From Planktothrix tepida PCC 9214 (lineage in GTDB: Bacteria > Cyanobacteriota > Cyanobacteriia > Cyanobacteriales > Microcoleaceae), in contig NZ_LN889815.1 in the NCBI RefSeq assembly GCF_900009145.1, positions 1 through 50,532 on the forward strand: 50,532 nucleotides of DNA. The letters are read 5' to 3'. Made by a program: the position numbers and the translations under genes. The notes beneath the pieces were generated by a model. It was not told the origin of the DNA. It was given only the letters and a program-made list of their open reading frames with translations, and did not search any database. The number at the start of each line of letters is the position of its first letter. The stretch's first letter is position 1. Of the stretch, positions 44,340 through 50,532 are shown one piece after another.

Positions 44340-44810
44340 TTGAAGGAGAAGTAAAAACTCTTTCACCGGGAGGACAAAATGTTTTAATTGAAAAAATTAT
44401 TCATGAATTTGCGCCTAGATTTACACCGGAAGGCAAATTACTTTATGTCGGAGATACAGATGAGAAATTTGCCTACTTCAATGAAGATGCAATCGCTGAG
44501 TTAGGTATCCAAATAGATTCTCATGGTAAAATGCCAGATGTAATCATTCATTTCATAGAGACAAATTGGCTGATTTTGATAGAAGCTGTGACTTCTCATG
44601 GCCCTATTAATGCAAAACGGAAGAATGAGCTTGAAAATTTATTCAAAAATTCAACAATTCCTCTCGTTATGGTAACAGCATTTTTGAAATAAAGCGATGG
44701 TGGGATTTCTGACAGAAATTGCTTGGGAAACAGATGTTTGGGTTGCGGAAGATGCTACACATTTAATTCATTTTAACGGTCAGCACCTTTTACAACTTTA
44801 TACAAAGTAA
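44318..44810 (+). pseudogene. BsuBI/PstI-type restriction endonuclease, frameshifted
   Basis: The first 124 codons (44318-44692) match the catalytic domain of BsuBI/PstI endonucleases: KLLYVGDTDEKFAYF, DSHGKMPDVIIHF, WLILIEAVTSHGPINAKRKN and ending VTAFLK. A stop comes there, but the family sequence continues in another frame: KAMVGFLTEIAWETDVWVAE, then DATHLIHFNG, up to TAA at 44808-44810. One extra base or two missing bases at about 44690 explains this. The usual N-terminal domain of the family (about 150 residues) is also missing. The enzyme is likely inactive unless frameshifting or fragment assembly rescues it. Confidence 0.82.
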
Positions 44811-44863
44811 AAAAATTAGGGTTAATTCTTGGAACATTCGGCTAAATTTAAATATCACTCAGG

Positions 44864-45363
44864 TATAATTAATAAGGACTAACTCAAGTCTCTCTATCAA
44901 AACTGTTTGACTAAACAATGGCTCAAATTACCATTGAAGTTCCAATGTGGAAAGGAATAAGCCTAAAAAAAATACTCGATTAGCTTGTCAAGGAGTTGTA
45001 TAATTTAGGGCATCAACAATCTGTTAGGAGAATGTTAAATTCTACGTCTTTTAAATTGATAAATAAATTGCGTAAACCTTTATGCTTTATAGTAAATTTA
45101 CAGCGAAGAAGGAAGATTTGAAACCCGGACTGGGACAATGTTTAGCAGAGATGGTAGCCGCACAACGGTTTAATCAACAGAAGCAGCAACCGATTTCAAC
45201 GATTTATGGAACAGTGACGAGCGGTACAGTTTGGCGGTTTCTCAAACTAGAAGAGCAAACTGTAACCATTGACTTGAATGATTATCCACTCCCTCCGGTT
45301 GAGCAAATTTTGGGTTTTCTGGTTTGGATGGTGCAAAATGGCTGAGGATGGCGATTTGGTATA
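44864..45363 (+). repeat. Shrunken duplicate of the 47209-49170 segment
   Basis: 44864-44943 matches 47209-47289 (TATAATTAATA, CTCAAGTCTCTCTATCAAAA, start of a gene reading MAQITIEVP). From 44948 on it matches 48416 onward (TGGAAAGGAATAAGCCTAAA), through the 3' end of the nuclease gene to about 45363 (matching 49170). Two deletions distinguish it from the longer copy: one removes the HNH and XisI genes, the other the middle of the nuclease gene. Confidence 0.8.
45082..45345 (+). pseudogene. Internally deleted copy of the PD-(D/E)XK-like nuclease gene
   Basis: Encodes 87 residues. The first 7 (MLYSKFT) and the last 79 ([20 protein letters not shown] onward) match the start and end of the 200-residue protein at 48550; about 113 residues between them are deleted in frame. 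The deleted part contains the conserved Asp and Glu of the presumed active site, so no nuclease activity is expected. The remainder could still fold as a partner or be silent. Confidence 0.75.
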
Positions 45364-45401
45364 ATAGCTTGGAACTACACCTCTAAATCAGATTATCTAT
45401 T

Positions 45402-45818
45402 GTGGCTAAGGATCGTTTTCATCAAGTTGTTAAGAAGGCTCTGGCTAAGGAGGGGTGGAATGTGACTCGCGATCCGTTTCAGATTAAAGTAGGTGGTGTA
45501 GATATGGAAATTGATTTAGGGGCTGAAAGATTACTAGCTGCGGAGCGAGGAGAGGAGAAAATTGCAGTGGAAGTTAAAAGTTTTTTAGCTAATACATCGG
45601 CAATTTCCGAGTTTCATACAGCGCTGGGGCAGTATATTAACTATCGGGCTGCATTGCGTCGCGAAGAGCCGGAGCGCATTCTCTATCTAGCCGTACCTGA
45701 GCTAGTCTATAACAGCTTCTTTCAACTTGATTTTCCCGCCTCAATGCTGCAAGAAAATTCCGTAAAAATAATGGTTTATAATATTGAATTGGAGCAAATT
45801 TCACGATGGAAGAAATAA
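45402..45818 (+). CDS. xisH: XisH family protein (endonuclease-like excision-controlling factor)
   Basis: Encodes 138 residues from a GTG at 45402. It matches XisH throughout: MAKDRFHQVVKKALAKEGWN, VDMEIDLGAERLLAAERG, KIAVEVKSF and RILYLAVPELVYNSFF. The Asp and the Glu-x-Lys of VDMEIDLG...AVEVKSF fit a PD-(D/E)XK nuclease core. XisH and XisI are known as controlling factors for excision of the fdxN element in Anabaena, but the family is widespread in genomes without that element. It overlaps the xisI gene by 13 bp, so the pair is co-translated. No excision element is evident here. Confidence 0.88.
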   Translation: MAKDRFHQVVKKALAKEGWNVTRDPFQIKVGGVDMEIDLGAERLLAAERGEEKIAVEVKSFLANTSAISEFHTALGQYINYRAALRREEPERILYLAVPELVYNSFFQLDFPASMLQENSVKIMVYNIELEQISRWKK

Positions 45819-46153
45819 CAGATAAATTAACGAACTATCAGCAAATTGTGCAGCAATTGTTGATAGGTTATGCAGAAGTTAAACCGGCTTATGGCGATTT
45901 TGAGGTGGAGACTATTTTTGATACCCAGCGAAATCATTATCAAATTGTGCATCTAGGTTGGCAGCATAAGCGGTGGGTACATGATTGTATAATACATCTG
46001 GATATTCGGAACGAGAAAATCTGGATTTTTTACAATTCAACGGAACATGATATTGGGGCAGATTTAGTTGATTTGGGTGTACCAAAACAAGATATTGTGT
46101 TAGGTTTTTATCCTCCTTTCATGCGGGAAATGAGCGACTATGCTGTGGGCTAA
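45806..46153 (+). CDS. xisI: XisI family protein, partner of XisH
   Basis: Encodes 115 residues, with its start inside the end of xisH. Signature segments: LTNYQQIVQQLLIGYAEVKP, YQIVHLGWQHKRWVHDCIIH, KIWIFYNSTEHDIGADLVDL and GVPKQDIVLGFYPPFMREMS. XisI is the constant companion of XisH, and the pair behaves like a toxin-antitoxin-style or nuclease-regulator module in many cyanobacteria. The overlap with xisH supports a fixed stoichiometry. Confidence 0.88.
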   Translation: MEEITDKLTNYQQIVQQLLIGYAEVKPAYGDFEVETIFDTQRNHYQIVHLGWQHKRWVHDCIIHLDIRNEKIWIFYNSTEHDIGADLVDLGVPKQDIVLGFYPPFMREMSDYAVG

Positions 46154-46168
46154 AAGCAGAAGGATTAA

Positions 46169-46309
46169 AAAGGCGATCGCTATGGTGTTGAAGTCTATGG
46201 AAAAATTTTTGACAACCTTTCTAGATTTGGACTTTCACCGGAAAACTGGGTAAACGATTTTACGTCTCTATCTAATGAATTTGAAGCGGAAGTGATTGAA
46301 GAGTTTTAG
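46169..46309 (+). pseudogene. Gene tail without a start
   Basis: The frame is open for 46 codons after a stop and reads YGVEVYGKIFDNLSRFGLSP, then ENWVNDFTSLSNEFEAEVIE and a stop. It has protein-like composition but no start codon, so it appears to be the end of a truncated gene. The family is unknown. A GCGATCGC site lies at its left edge, where the break may be. Confidence 0.35.
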
Positions 46310-46337
46310 AAGTGCAATTCAATGGAGCTAATTCAGA

Positions 46338-46655
46338 ATGAGTACATTATTTGAGCTACTAGAAAAAATTAAAAGCAAACCCGGATTATACCTGGGATCA
46401 TCCTCTATTACAAATTTGCAGATGTTTATTCAAGGCTATCGCTTTGCACGCTCAGAAGTAGGTATCGTCAATACAGAAGCCGAAAGTGACTTTTACAAAA
46501 ACTTCCAACCCTGGCTACAAAATCGCTTATCAATTCGTACAGTAAATGCTTGGGACAAAATTATTTTGCTCACCTGTATTGATGAAAAAGCAGGATTTGA
46601 TTATTTCTTTCAACTTTTGGATGAGTTTATTCAACGAGATAAAAGCCAACCCTAA
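46338..46655 (+). CDS. Small unknown protein, possibly of an immunity-protein type
   Basis: Encodes 105 residues. It reads FELLEKIKSKPGLYLGSSSI, then LQMFIQGYRFARSEVGI and WDKIILLTCIDEKAGFDYFF. The pattern 'KIKxKPGLYLG...LxxFxxGYxxA' reminds me of small alpha-helical immunity-like proteins encoded near polymorphic toxins, but I cannot name the family. The preceding 46-codon tail may belong to a lost partner. Confidence 0.5.
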   Translation: MSTLFELLEKIKSKPGLYLGSSSITNLQMFIQGYRFARSEVGIVNTEAESDFYKNFQPWLQNRLSIRTVNAWDKIILLTCIDEKAGFDYFFQLLDEFIQRDKSQP

Positions 46656-46756
46656 TTGTATTGCTTTGACAGAATGCGATCGCCTAAAAACCTCCTCCAT
46701 CCCAAAGAATATATCGTATTTTTTTTGAATTTCATATGGCTTGACTAAGTTTGAAG

Positions 46757-47134
46757 TTAATCCCACCAAGCATACAATTTTTGAGAATTGATTTCAATTT
46801 CATCGCAACCCCAAACAAATCGCACAAATTCACCTGCGAAATCTAAGTCTTTTACACCAACAACTGTTATTGCATCAATCACTAAATCTAGCGCTGCTTC
46901 GTCAGGAAATGCTATGCCATCAAAAGTTGGTATGACTCCTTGTTTTTGACATCGCTGTCCAAATTTAATACATGAACTCACAGATGGAGCCGCATTAAAA
47001 TTTGCCGAGGGTGTGGTGTATCTCTCTTCAAGAATCTGTTGTAATGTCTCTAAGGACAAGCCTTGAAATTTAATAGCATTGGGAGTATACTCAGTAATTG
47101 TCGTACCCAATATTTCCTCTATCCGCTGAACCAT
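46757..47134 (-). CDS. Unknown small protein
   Basis: Encodes 125 residues from the ATG at 47134; a TTG four codons earlier is the alternative. It contains MVQRIEEILGTTITEYTPNA, then a Cys-containing middle (SCIKFGQRCQKQGVIP), and ends WGCDEIEINSQKLYAWWD. I do not recognise it. It is the only minus-strand gene in this cluster. Codon use looks like that of a real gene. Confidence 0.5.
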   Translation of the reverse strand: MVQRIEEILGTTITEYTPNAIKFQGLSLETLQQILEERYTTPSANFNAAPSVSSCIKFGQRCQKQGVIPTFDGIAFPDEAALDLVIDAITVVGVKDLDFAGEFVRFVWGCDEIEINSQKLYAWWD

Positions 47135-47263
47135 AAAGCTACGCAAAAGTTAAGGCTAAGTTAGGTTTGGTTGAGTGTGAAACCTATTTTATTGTAATTC
47201 AAGTCCACTATAATTAATAACGACTAACTCAAGTCTCTCTATCAAAACTGTTTGACTAAAATA

Positions 47264-47617
47264 ATGGCTCAAATTACCATTGAAGTTCCCGACGATCTCT
47301 CCACCCAACTGATGCAACTGGGAGACCAACTTCCTGAACTGTTGCGTCAATGTTTGGTGCAACCGCCTCTTCCGGCTCAAGTTTATCGCTATATTCTCAA
47401 TTTCCTTAGTAGTCAACCTACCCCCACCCAAGTTGCTGAATTTCGTCCTACACCGGAAATGCAGTCTCGGTTACTGACCCTGTTAAGTCGTCGTCAAGGG
47501 GGTGATTTAACTCCCGCCGAACAACAGGAACTCGATGAATATGAACGCATTGAACATTTGATGATTTTGTTAAAAGCAGGCAATTTACCTTTTCTAACGG
47601 GTCAATCTCATCCATGA
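47264..47617 (+). CDS. Small protein coupled to an HNH endonuclease
   Basis: Encodes 117 residues from the ATG at 47264. It starts MAQITIEVPDDLSTQLMQLG, a strand-helix pattern seen in small antitoxin-like or adaptor proteins of cyanobacteria. Its stop overlaps the start of the HNH gene (ATGA), so the two are translationally coupled. The C-terminus is helical and acidic (LTPAEQQELDEYERIEHLMI). A role as regulator or antitoxin of the HNH enzyme is plausible but not shown. Confidence 0.6.
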   Translation: MAQITIEVPDDLSTQLMQLGDQLPELLRQCLVQPPLPAQVYRYILNFLSSQPTPTQVAEFRPTPEMQSRLLTLLSRRQGGDLTPAEQQELDEYERIEHLMILLKAGNLPFLTGQSHP

Positions 47618-48030
47618 CTTATATTCCAGCCCAACTGCGTCGCCTTGTAGAAGAACGGGCTAGTTTTTGTTGTGAATACTGTCAGCTCCCAGCCGATTTA
47701 AGTTTCTTCCCCCATGAAGTAGATCACGTCATCGCTGAAAAACATGGTGGAGCAACGGAGGCTGAAAATTTAGCCTATTCCTGTTGGCGATGTAACCGTT
47801 ATAAAGGTAGTGATTTGGGGTCATTTGATCCGCAAACCGGACAATTCAGCTTTCTATTTCACCCCCGTACCCAATCTTGGACTGAGCATTTTCGGCTTGA
47901 AGATCATCGCTTGATTGGATTAACCCCATTCGGTCGCACAACGGTTGCTTTATTACAATTAAATAGTGAAGAACGTATCATCGAACGTCGTCGCATTCAT
48001 CAAGCAAATTCCGGTTCAAATTTTATCTAG
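47614..48030 (+). CDS. HNH endonuclease
   Basis: Encodes 138 residues. It has the HNH pattern: CEYCQLP (zinc knuckle), EVDHVIAEKHGGATEAENLA (the His/Asn core) and CWRCNRYKGSDLG (second knuckle and final His/Asn/Lys region). Such enzymes cut DNA using one metal ion. This short, widespread cyanobacterial form follows the small upstream gene with an ATGA overlap. Target unknown. Confidence 0.85.
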   Translation: MTYIPAQLRRLVEERASFCCEYCQLPADLSFFPHEVDHVIAEKHGGATEAENLAYSCWRCNRYKGSDLGSFDPQTGQFSFLFHPRTQSWTEHFRLEDHRLIGLTPFGRTTVALLQLNSEERIIERRRIHQANSGSNFI

Positions 48031-48064
48031 TACAAATTCTAAATTTAAAAGTGGAGGTTGTAAA

Positions 48065-48400
48065 ATGGATAGAGTAGATGAATATCGAGATATTATTGAA
48101 CGTATTCTCGAAACGCACCATCGCATTCCTTACAGTCATGGACAGATCGAAAGTAAGTTGATTATTGATCGAGAGCGCAACAACTTCTTACTGATGAATT
48201 CAGGTTGGGATGGCAAGCGCAGAATTCACGGTTGTGTTGTTCACGTCGAAATAATTGATGGCAAAATCTGGATTCAAAGAGACGGCATAGAAGACGGTAT
48301 TACTGGCGAACTGGTTGCTGCTGGAGTTCCCAAAGATAAAATTGTTCTGGCGTTTCATTCACCTGATGTGCGACAACACACTGGATACGCTATTGCTTAA
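48065..48400 (+). CDS. xisI: Orphan XisI family protein
   Basis: Encodes 111 residues from the ATG at 48065, which has a good ribosome site (GTGGAGG). XisI segments are clear: VDEYRDIIERILETHHRIPY, FLLMNSGWDGKRRIHGCVVH and GVPKDKIVLAFHSPDVRQHT. Unlike the copy at 45806, no xisH lies next to it; the gene before it is the HNH endonuclease. It differs considerably from the other XisI of the window, so it is not a recent local duplicate. Confidence 0.82.
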   Translation: MDRVDEYRDIIERILETHHRIPYSHGQIESKLIIDRERNNFLLMNSGWDGKRRIHGCVVHVEIIDGKIWIQRDGIEDGITGELVAAGVPKDKIVLAFHSPDVRQHTGYAIA

Positions 48401-48549
48401 AATTTCAATATGAGTTGGAAAGGAATAAGCCTAAAAATAATACTCGATTAGCTTGTCAAGGAATTGTATAATTTAGGGCATCAAAAATCTGTTAGGAGAG
48501 TGTCAAATTCGAGGTCTTTTAAATTTATAAACAGATTGGGAAAACTTTT

Positions 48550-49152
48550 ATGCCTTATAGTAAATTTACACTGAGTAAAGCGGTAGATGATTTTCAACTC
48601 ACGATTGTTGAAGGCGATCGCTTTCTGCCTGAGATTTCCCCAGTCAATCCAACTGCTTTGCTCAAAGATACGTTGAAAGAATCGTTACCTTGGGCGATCG
48701 CAGTGGGGAGTGAAAAAGCTCGTTCTGAAGCGATTATCAATCCCGTTTTGTTAGAAGTCAAACGTCAGCTTAAGGGACAAGTTAGTGTTTTTTCGGGTGA
48801 AGAATTCAACGTGCAGCCCGAGGTTGATTTGACGGGTTATGTGGATTTTCTAATTAGTCGCTCTCCAGAACAGTTGTTTATTAAAGCGCCTGCGGTGGTT
48901 TTGGTGGAAGCGAAGAAGGAAGATTTGAAACCCGGACTGGGACAATGTTTAGCAGAAATGGTGGCTTCCCAACGGTTTAATCAACAGAAACAGCAGCCGA
49001 TTTCAACGATTTACGGAACAGTGACGAGCGGTACAGTTTGGCGGTTTCTCAAACTAGAAGAGCAAACTGTGACGATTGATTTGACTGATTATCCACTACC
49101 ACCAGTTGAGCAAATTTTGGGTTTTCTGGTTTGGATGGTGCAAAATGGCTGA
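48550..49152 (+). CDS. PD-(D/E)XK-like nuclease (HsdR N-domain-like)
   Basis: Encodes 200 residues. An active-site-like order can be read: SEAIINPVLLEVKRQL, VDLTGYVDFLISRS (Asp), [20 protein letters not shown] (Glu-x-Lys and Gln). This matches the restriction endonuclease-like fold found in type I R-subunit N-domains and in an expanded cyanobacterial family. It follows the XisI gene by about 150 bp. A deleted copy lies at 45082. Substrate unknown. Confidence 0.68.
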   Translation: MPYSKFTLSKAVDDFQLTIVEGDRFLPEISPVNPTALLKDTLKESLPWAIAVGSEKARSEAIINPVLLEVKRQLKGQVSVFSGEEFNVQPEVDLTGYVDFLISRSPEQLFIKAPAVVLVEAKKEDLKPGLGQCLAEMVASQRFNQQKQQPISTIYGTVTSGTVWRFLKLEEQTVTIDLTDYPLPPVEQILGFLVWMVQNG

Positions 49153-49286
49153 GGATTGCGATTTGGTATATAGCACTACCCATTACGGTGTTTGACATTT
49201 CTGAATTCTCAAACCCTTTCACTTCTTACTGCGAAGCACGCTCGCTTGTCGAAGTGTTCCCTGTTCCCTTGCGCGTAGTGCTATAT

Positions 49287-49326
49287 ATGAGCGGTTATGA
49301 GCGGTTATGAGCGATTATGAGCGGTT
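49287..49326. repeat. Tandem 10-bp repeat, four units
   Basis: Four units of ATGAGCGGTT in a row; the third has one change (ATGAGCGATT). They lie between the nuclease gene and the TrpB2-like gene, in a 269-bp gap that otherwise shows nothing. The array could vary by replication slippage and so alter spacing in the promoter region of the downstream gene. Confidence 0.75.
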
Positions 49327-49421
49327 AATCAGACAGCATTTCTAAAATTGAACAAGGATTGGTATTGGGGAAACGATCAGCGACAATAAAAAGCTGAACT
49401 CAAAAAATTTTCCAAACTAGA

Positions 49422-50532
49422 ATGGACACTATCAAATACCTGCTGTCAGAAGATCGAATGCCTACTGCTTGGTATAACATTCAGGCAGATTTATCCACAC
49501 CTCTACCCCCTGTCCTTCATCCCGGTACAGGTCAACCTATTACTCCCGATGACTTGGCTCCCCTATTTCCACCCAGTTTAATTGAACAGGAAGTTACTCA
49601 GGAACGGTGGATTGAAATACCAGACGAAGTACAATCCATTTATCGTCAATGGCGGCCTACTCCACTGTATCGCGCTCGCAGATTGGAAAAAGCCCTCGAT
49701 ACTCCCGCCAAAATTTACTATAAATACGAAGGTGTTAGCCCAGCCGGAAGTCATAAACCGAATACTGCTGTTGCACAAGCTTACTATAACAAACAAGCAG
49801 GGGTACAACGATTAACAACGGAAACCGGAGCCGGACAGTGGGGTTCTTCCCTGGCATTTGCGGGGGCATTGTTTGGGCTGGAAGTGTTAGTTTATATGGT
49901 GAAAGTCAGCTATCAGCAAAAGCCCTATCGTCGTGCGTTGATGGAAACTTACGGAGCAAGAGTTGTGGCTAGTCCCAGCGAAGAAACGCAGGCTGGGCGC
50001 TCAATCTTAGCATCACACCCAAATAGCACGGGGAGTTTGGGAATTGCGATTAGTGAAGCGGTGGAAATTGCCGCCCAAGATGACGGGGCTAAGTATGCTT
50101 TGGGTAGTGTTCTTAACCACGTTTTACTGCACCAAACCGTAATTGGCTTGGAAGCTTTAGCACAACTGGAAATGGCAGGTGACTATCCAGATATTGTAGT
50201 CGGCTGTACGGGTGGGGGGAGTAATTTCGCTGGGATTGCTTTTCCGTTTCTGGGTGCAAAGCTACGAGGTGAAAGAGATGTGGAGATTATTGCTGTAGAA
50301 CCTGCGGCTTGCCCTACTCTGACTCGTGGCAAATACGCTTATGATTTTGGCGATACGGCTCACTTAACGCCATTAGTAAAAATGCACACTTTGGGTAGCA
50401 CGTTTGTACCGGAAGGCATTCATGCAGGTGGCTTGCGTTATCATGGGATGGCTCCCTTGGTTAGTCATATCGTGAATTTGGGATTAGCGAAACCGCGTGC
50501 AGAATATCAGTTAGGTTGTTTCGCGGCGGGAT
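49422..50532 (+). CDS. trpB2: TrpB2-like tryptophan synthase beta chain (cut by window edge)
   Basis: The frame is open for 370 codons from the ATG at 49422 to the window end. It reads [20 protein letters not shown] at the start, [30 protein letters not shown] (the Lys that binds pyridoxal phosphate), [15 protein letters not shown] and [13 protein letters not shown] (phosphate-binding loop). The extended N-terminus before the RPTPL segment marks the TrpB2 branch, not the usual TrpB1. It would condense indole with serine to tryptophan. TrpB2 often works without TrpA. No trpA is adjacent in the window. Confidence 0.92.
   Translation, partial: MDTIKYLLSEDRMPTAWYNIQADLSTPLPPVLHPGTGQPITPDDLAPLFPPSLIEQEVTQERWIEIPDEVQSIYRQWRPTPLYRARRLEKALDTPAKIYYKYEGVSPAGSHKPNTAVAQAYYNKQAGVQRLTTETGAGQWGSSLAFAGALFGLEVLVYMVKVSYQQKPYRRALMETYGARVVASPSEETQAGRSILASHPNSTGSLGIAISEAVEIAAQDDGAKYALGSVLNHVLLHQTVIGLEALAQLEMAGDYPDIVVGCTGGGSNFAGIAFPFLGAKLRGERDVEIIAVEPAACPTLTRGKYAYDFGDTAHLTPLVKMHTLGSTFVPEGIHAGGLRYHGMAPLVSHIVNLGLAKPRAEYQLGCFAAG

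Larger units (their letters stand above)
47209..49170 (+). repeat. Parent copy of the duplicated small ORF-HNH-XisI-nuclease segment
   Basis: Its two ends and the 3' part of the nuclease gene recur at 44864-45363 with high identity. The copy here is complete: it holds the small upstream gene, an HNH endonuclease, an orphan xisI and the full nuclease gene. Confidence 0.75.

Noticed and set aside
45402-46153. A developmentally excised fdxN-like element
   Set aside because: XisH/XisI are present, but there is no XisF-type serine recombinase, no direct-repeat borders and no fdxN or nif gene in the window.
49287-49326. A short CRISPR-like array
   Set aside because: The repeats are contiguous 10-mers with no spacers. 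No CRISPR repeat-spacer pattern or cas gene was seen anywhere in the window.

Overview
The window comes from a cyanobacterium, most likely a filamentous, gene-rich one. The evidence is frequent GCGATCGC (HIP1-type) octamers, an AT-leaning coding style, XisH/XisI genes, DUF1822, many CHAT-protease genes, and Ser/Thr kinases with a GQGGFGITY glycine loop. No rRNA, tRNA or CRISPR array was seen. Most of the window is accessory DNA; the only obvious housekeeping-type gene is a TrpB2-like tryptophan synthase beta chain that runs off the right edge.

Layout. (1) 1-2.7 kb: two unrecognised membrane-associated proteins. (2) 2.8-7.25 kb: a sigma-like factor, a DUF1822 protein and a CHAT protease in a row, facing a tail-to-tail overlapping subtilisin-like (S8) protease. 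The S8 protease has no propeptide, whereas the CHAT protein ends in a domain that resembles one. (3) 7.5-10.5 kb: an acetyltransferase, then a scar made of a CHAT N-terminal stub, a decayed IS5-type transposase, a defective IS701-type element with perfect 24-bp inverted ends, and an xisH fragment. (4) 10.7-39 kb: a large composite signalling/effector island (next paragraph). (5) 39.2-42.6 kb: tyrosine recombinase, HTH/zinc-ribbon regulator, UPF0175 antitoxin-like protein, gene fragments and a ParA-type ATPase. (6) 42.7-44.8 kb: DNA methyltransferase with a frameshifted BsuBI/PstI-type endonuclease. (7) 44.9-49.2 kb: XisH/XisI pair, HNH endonuclease, orphan XisI, a PD-(D/E)XK-like nuclease and a shrunken duplicate of this segment. 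(8) 49.4 kb to the end: TrpB2-like enzyme.

The island at 10.7-39 kb is the most interesting part. It starts with a ubiquitin-type module: an E2-like protein and a JAB/E2-like/E1 fusion, without an evident ubiquitin-like modifier. A phospho-signalling set follows: zinc ribbon-FHA, pseudokinase-PP2C, vWA, and a kinase carrying two tandem ClpC-type N-domains. Then come two related but rearranged units built from P-loop GTPases of two families (A and B), a paired unknown family (X), zinc ribbon-kinases and CHAT proteases. In one unit CHAT is fused to GTPase B; in the other, kinase, TPRs and CHAT form one 1313-residue protein. Two more large CHAT proteins face the array from the opposite strand. 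A likely reading is a regulated, protease-executing conflict or cell-death-like system in which kinases, a phosphatase, a phosphothreonine reader and GTPases gate CHAT proteases. This is inference from domains and neighbourhood. Shared N-terminal zinc ribbons and a shared C-terminal Trp-Phe tip link several of the proteins.

Limits: all assignments come from reading motifs by eye; no database search, alignment or structure prediction was run.
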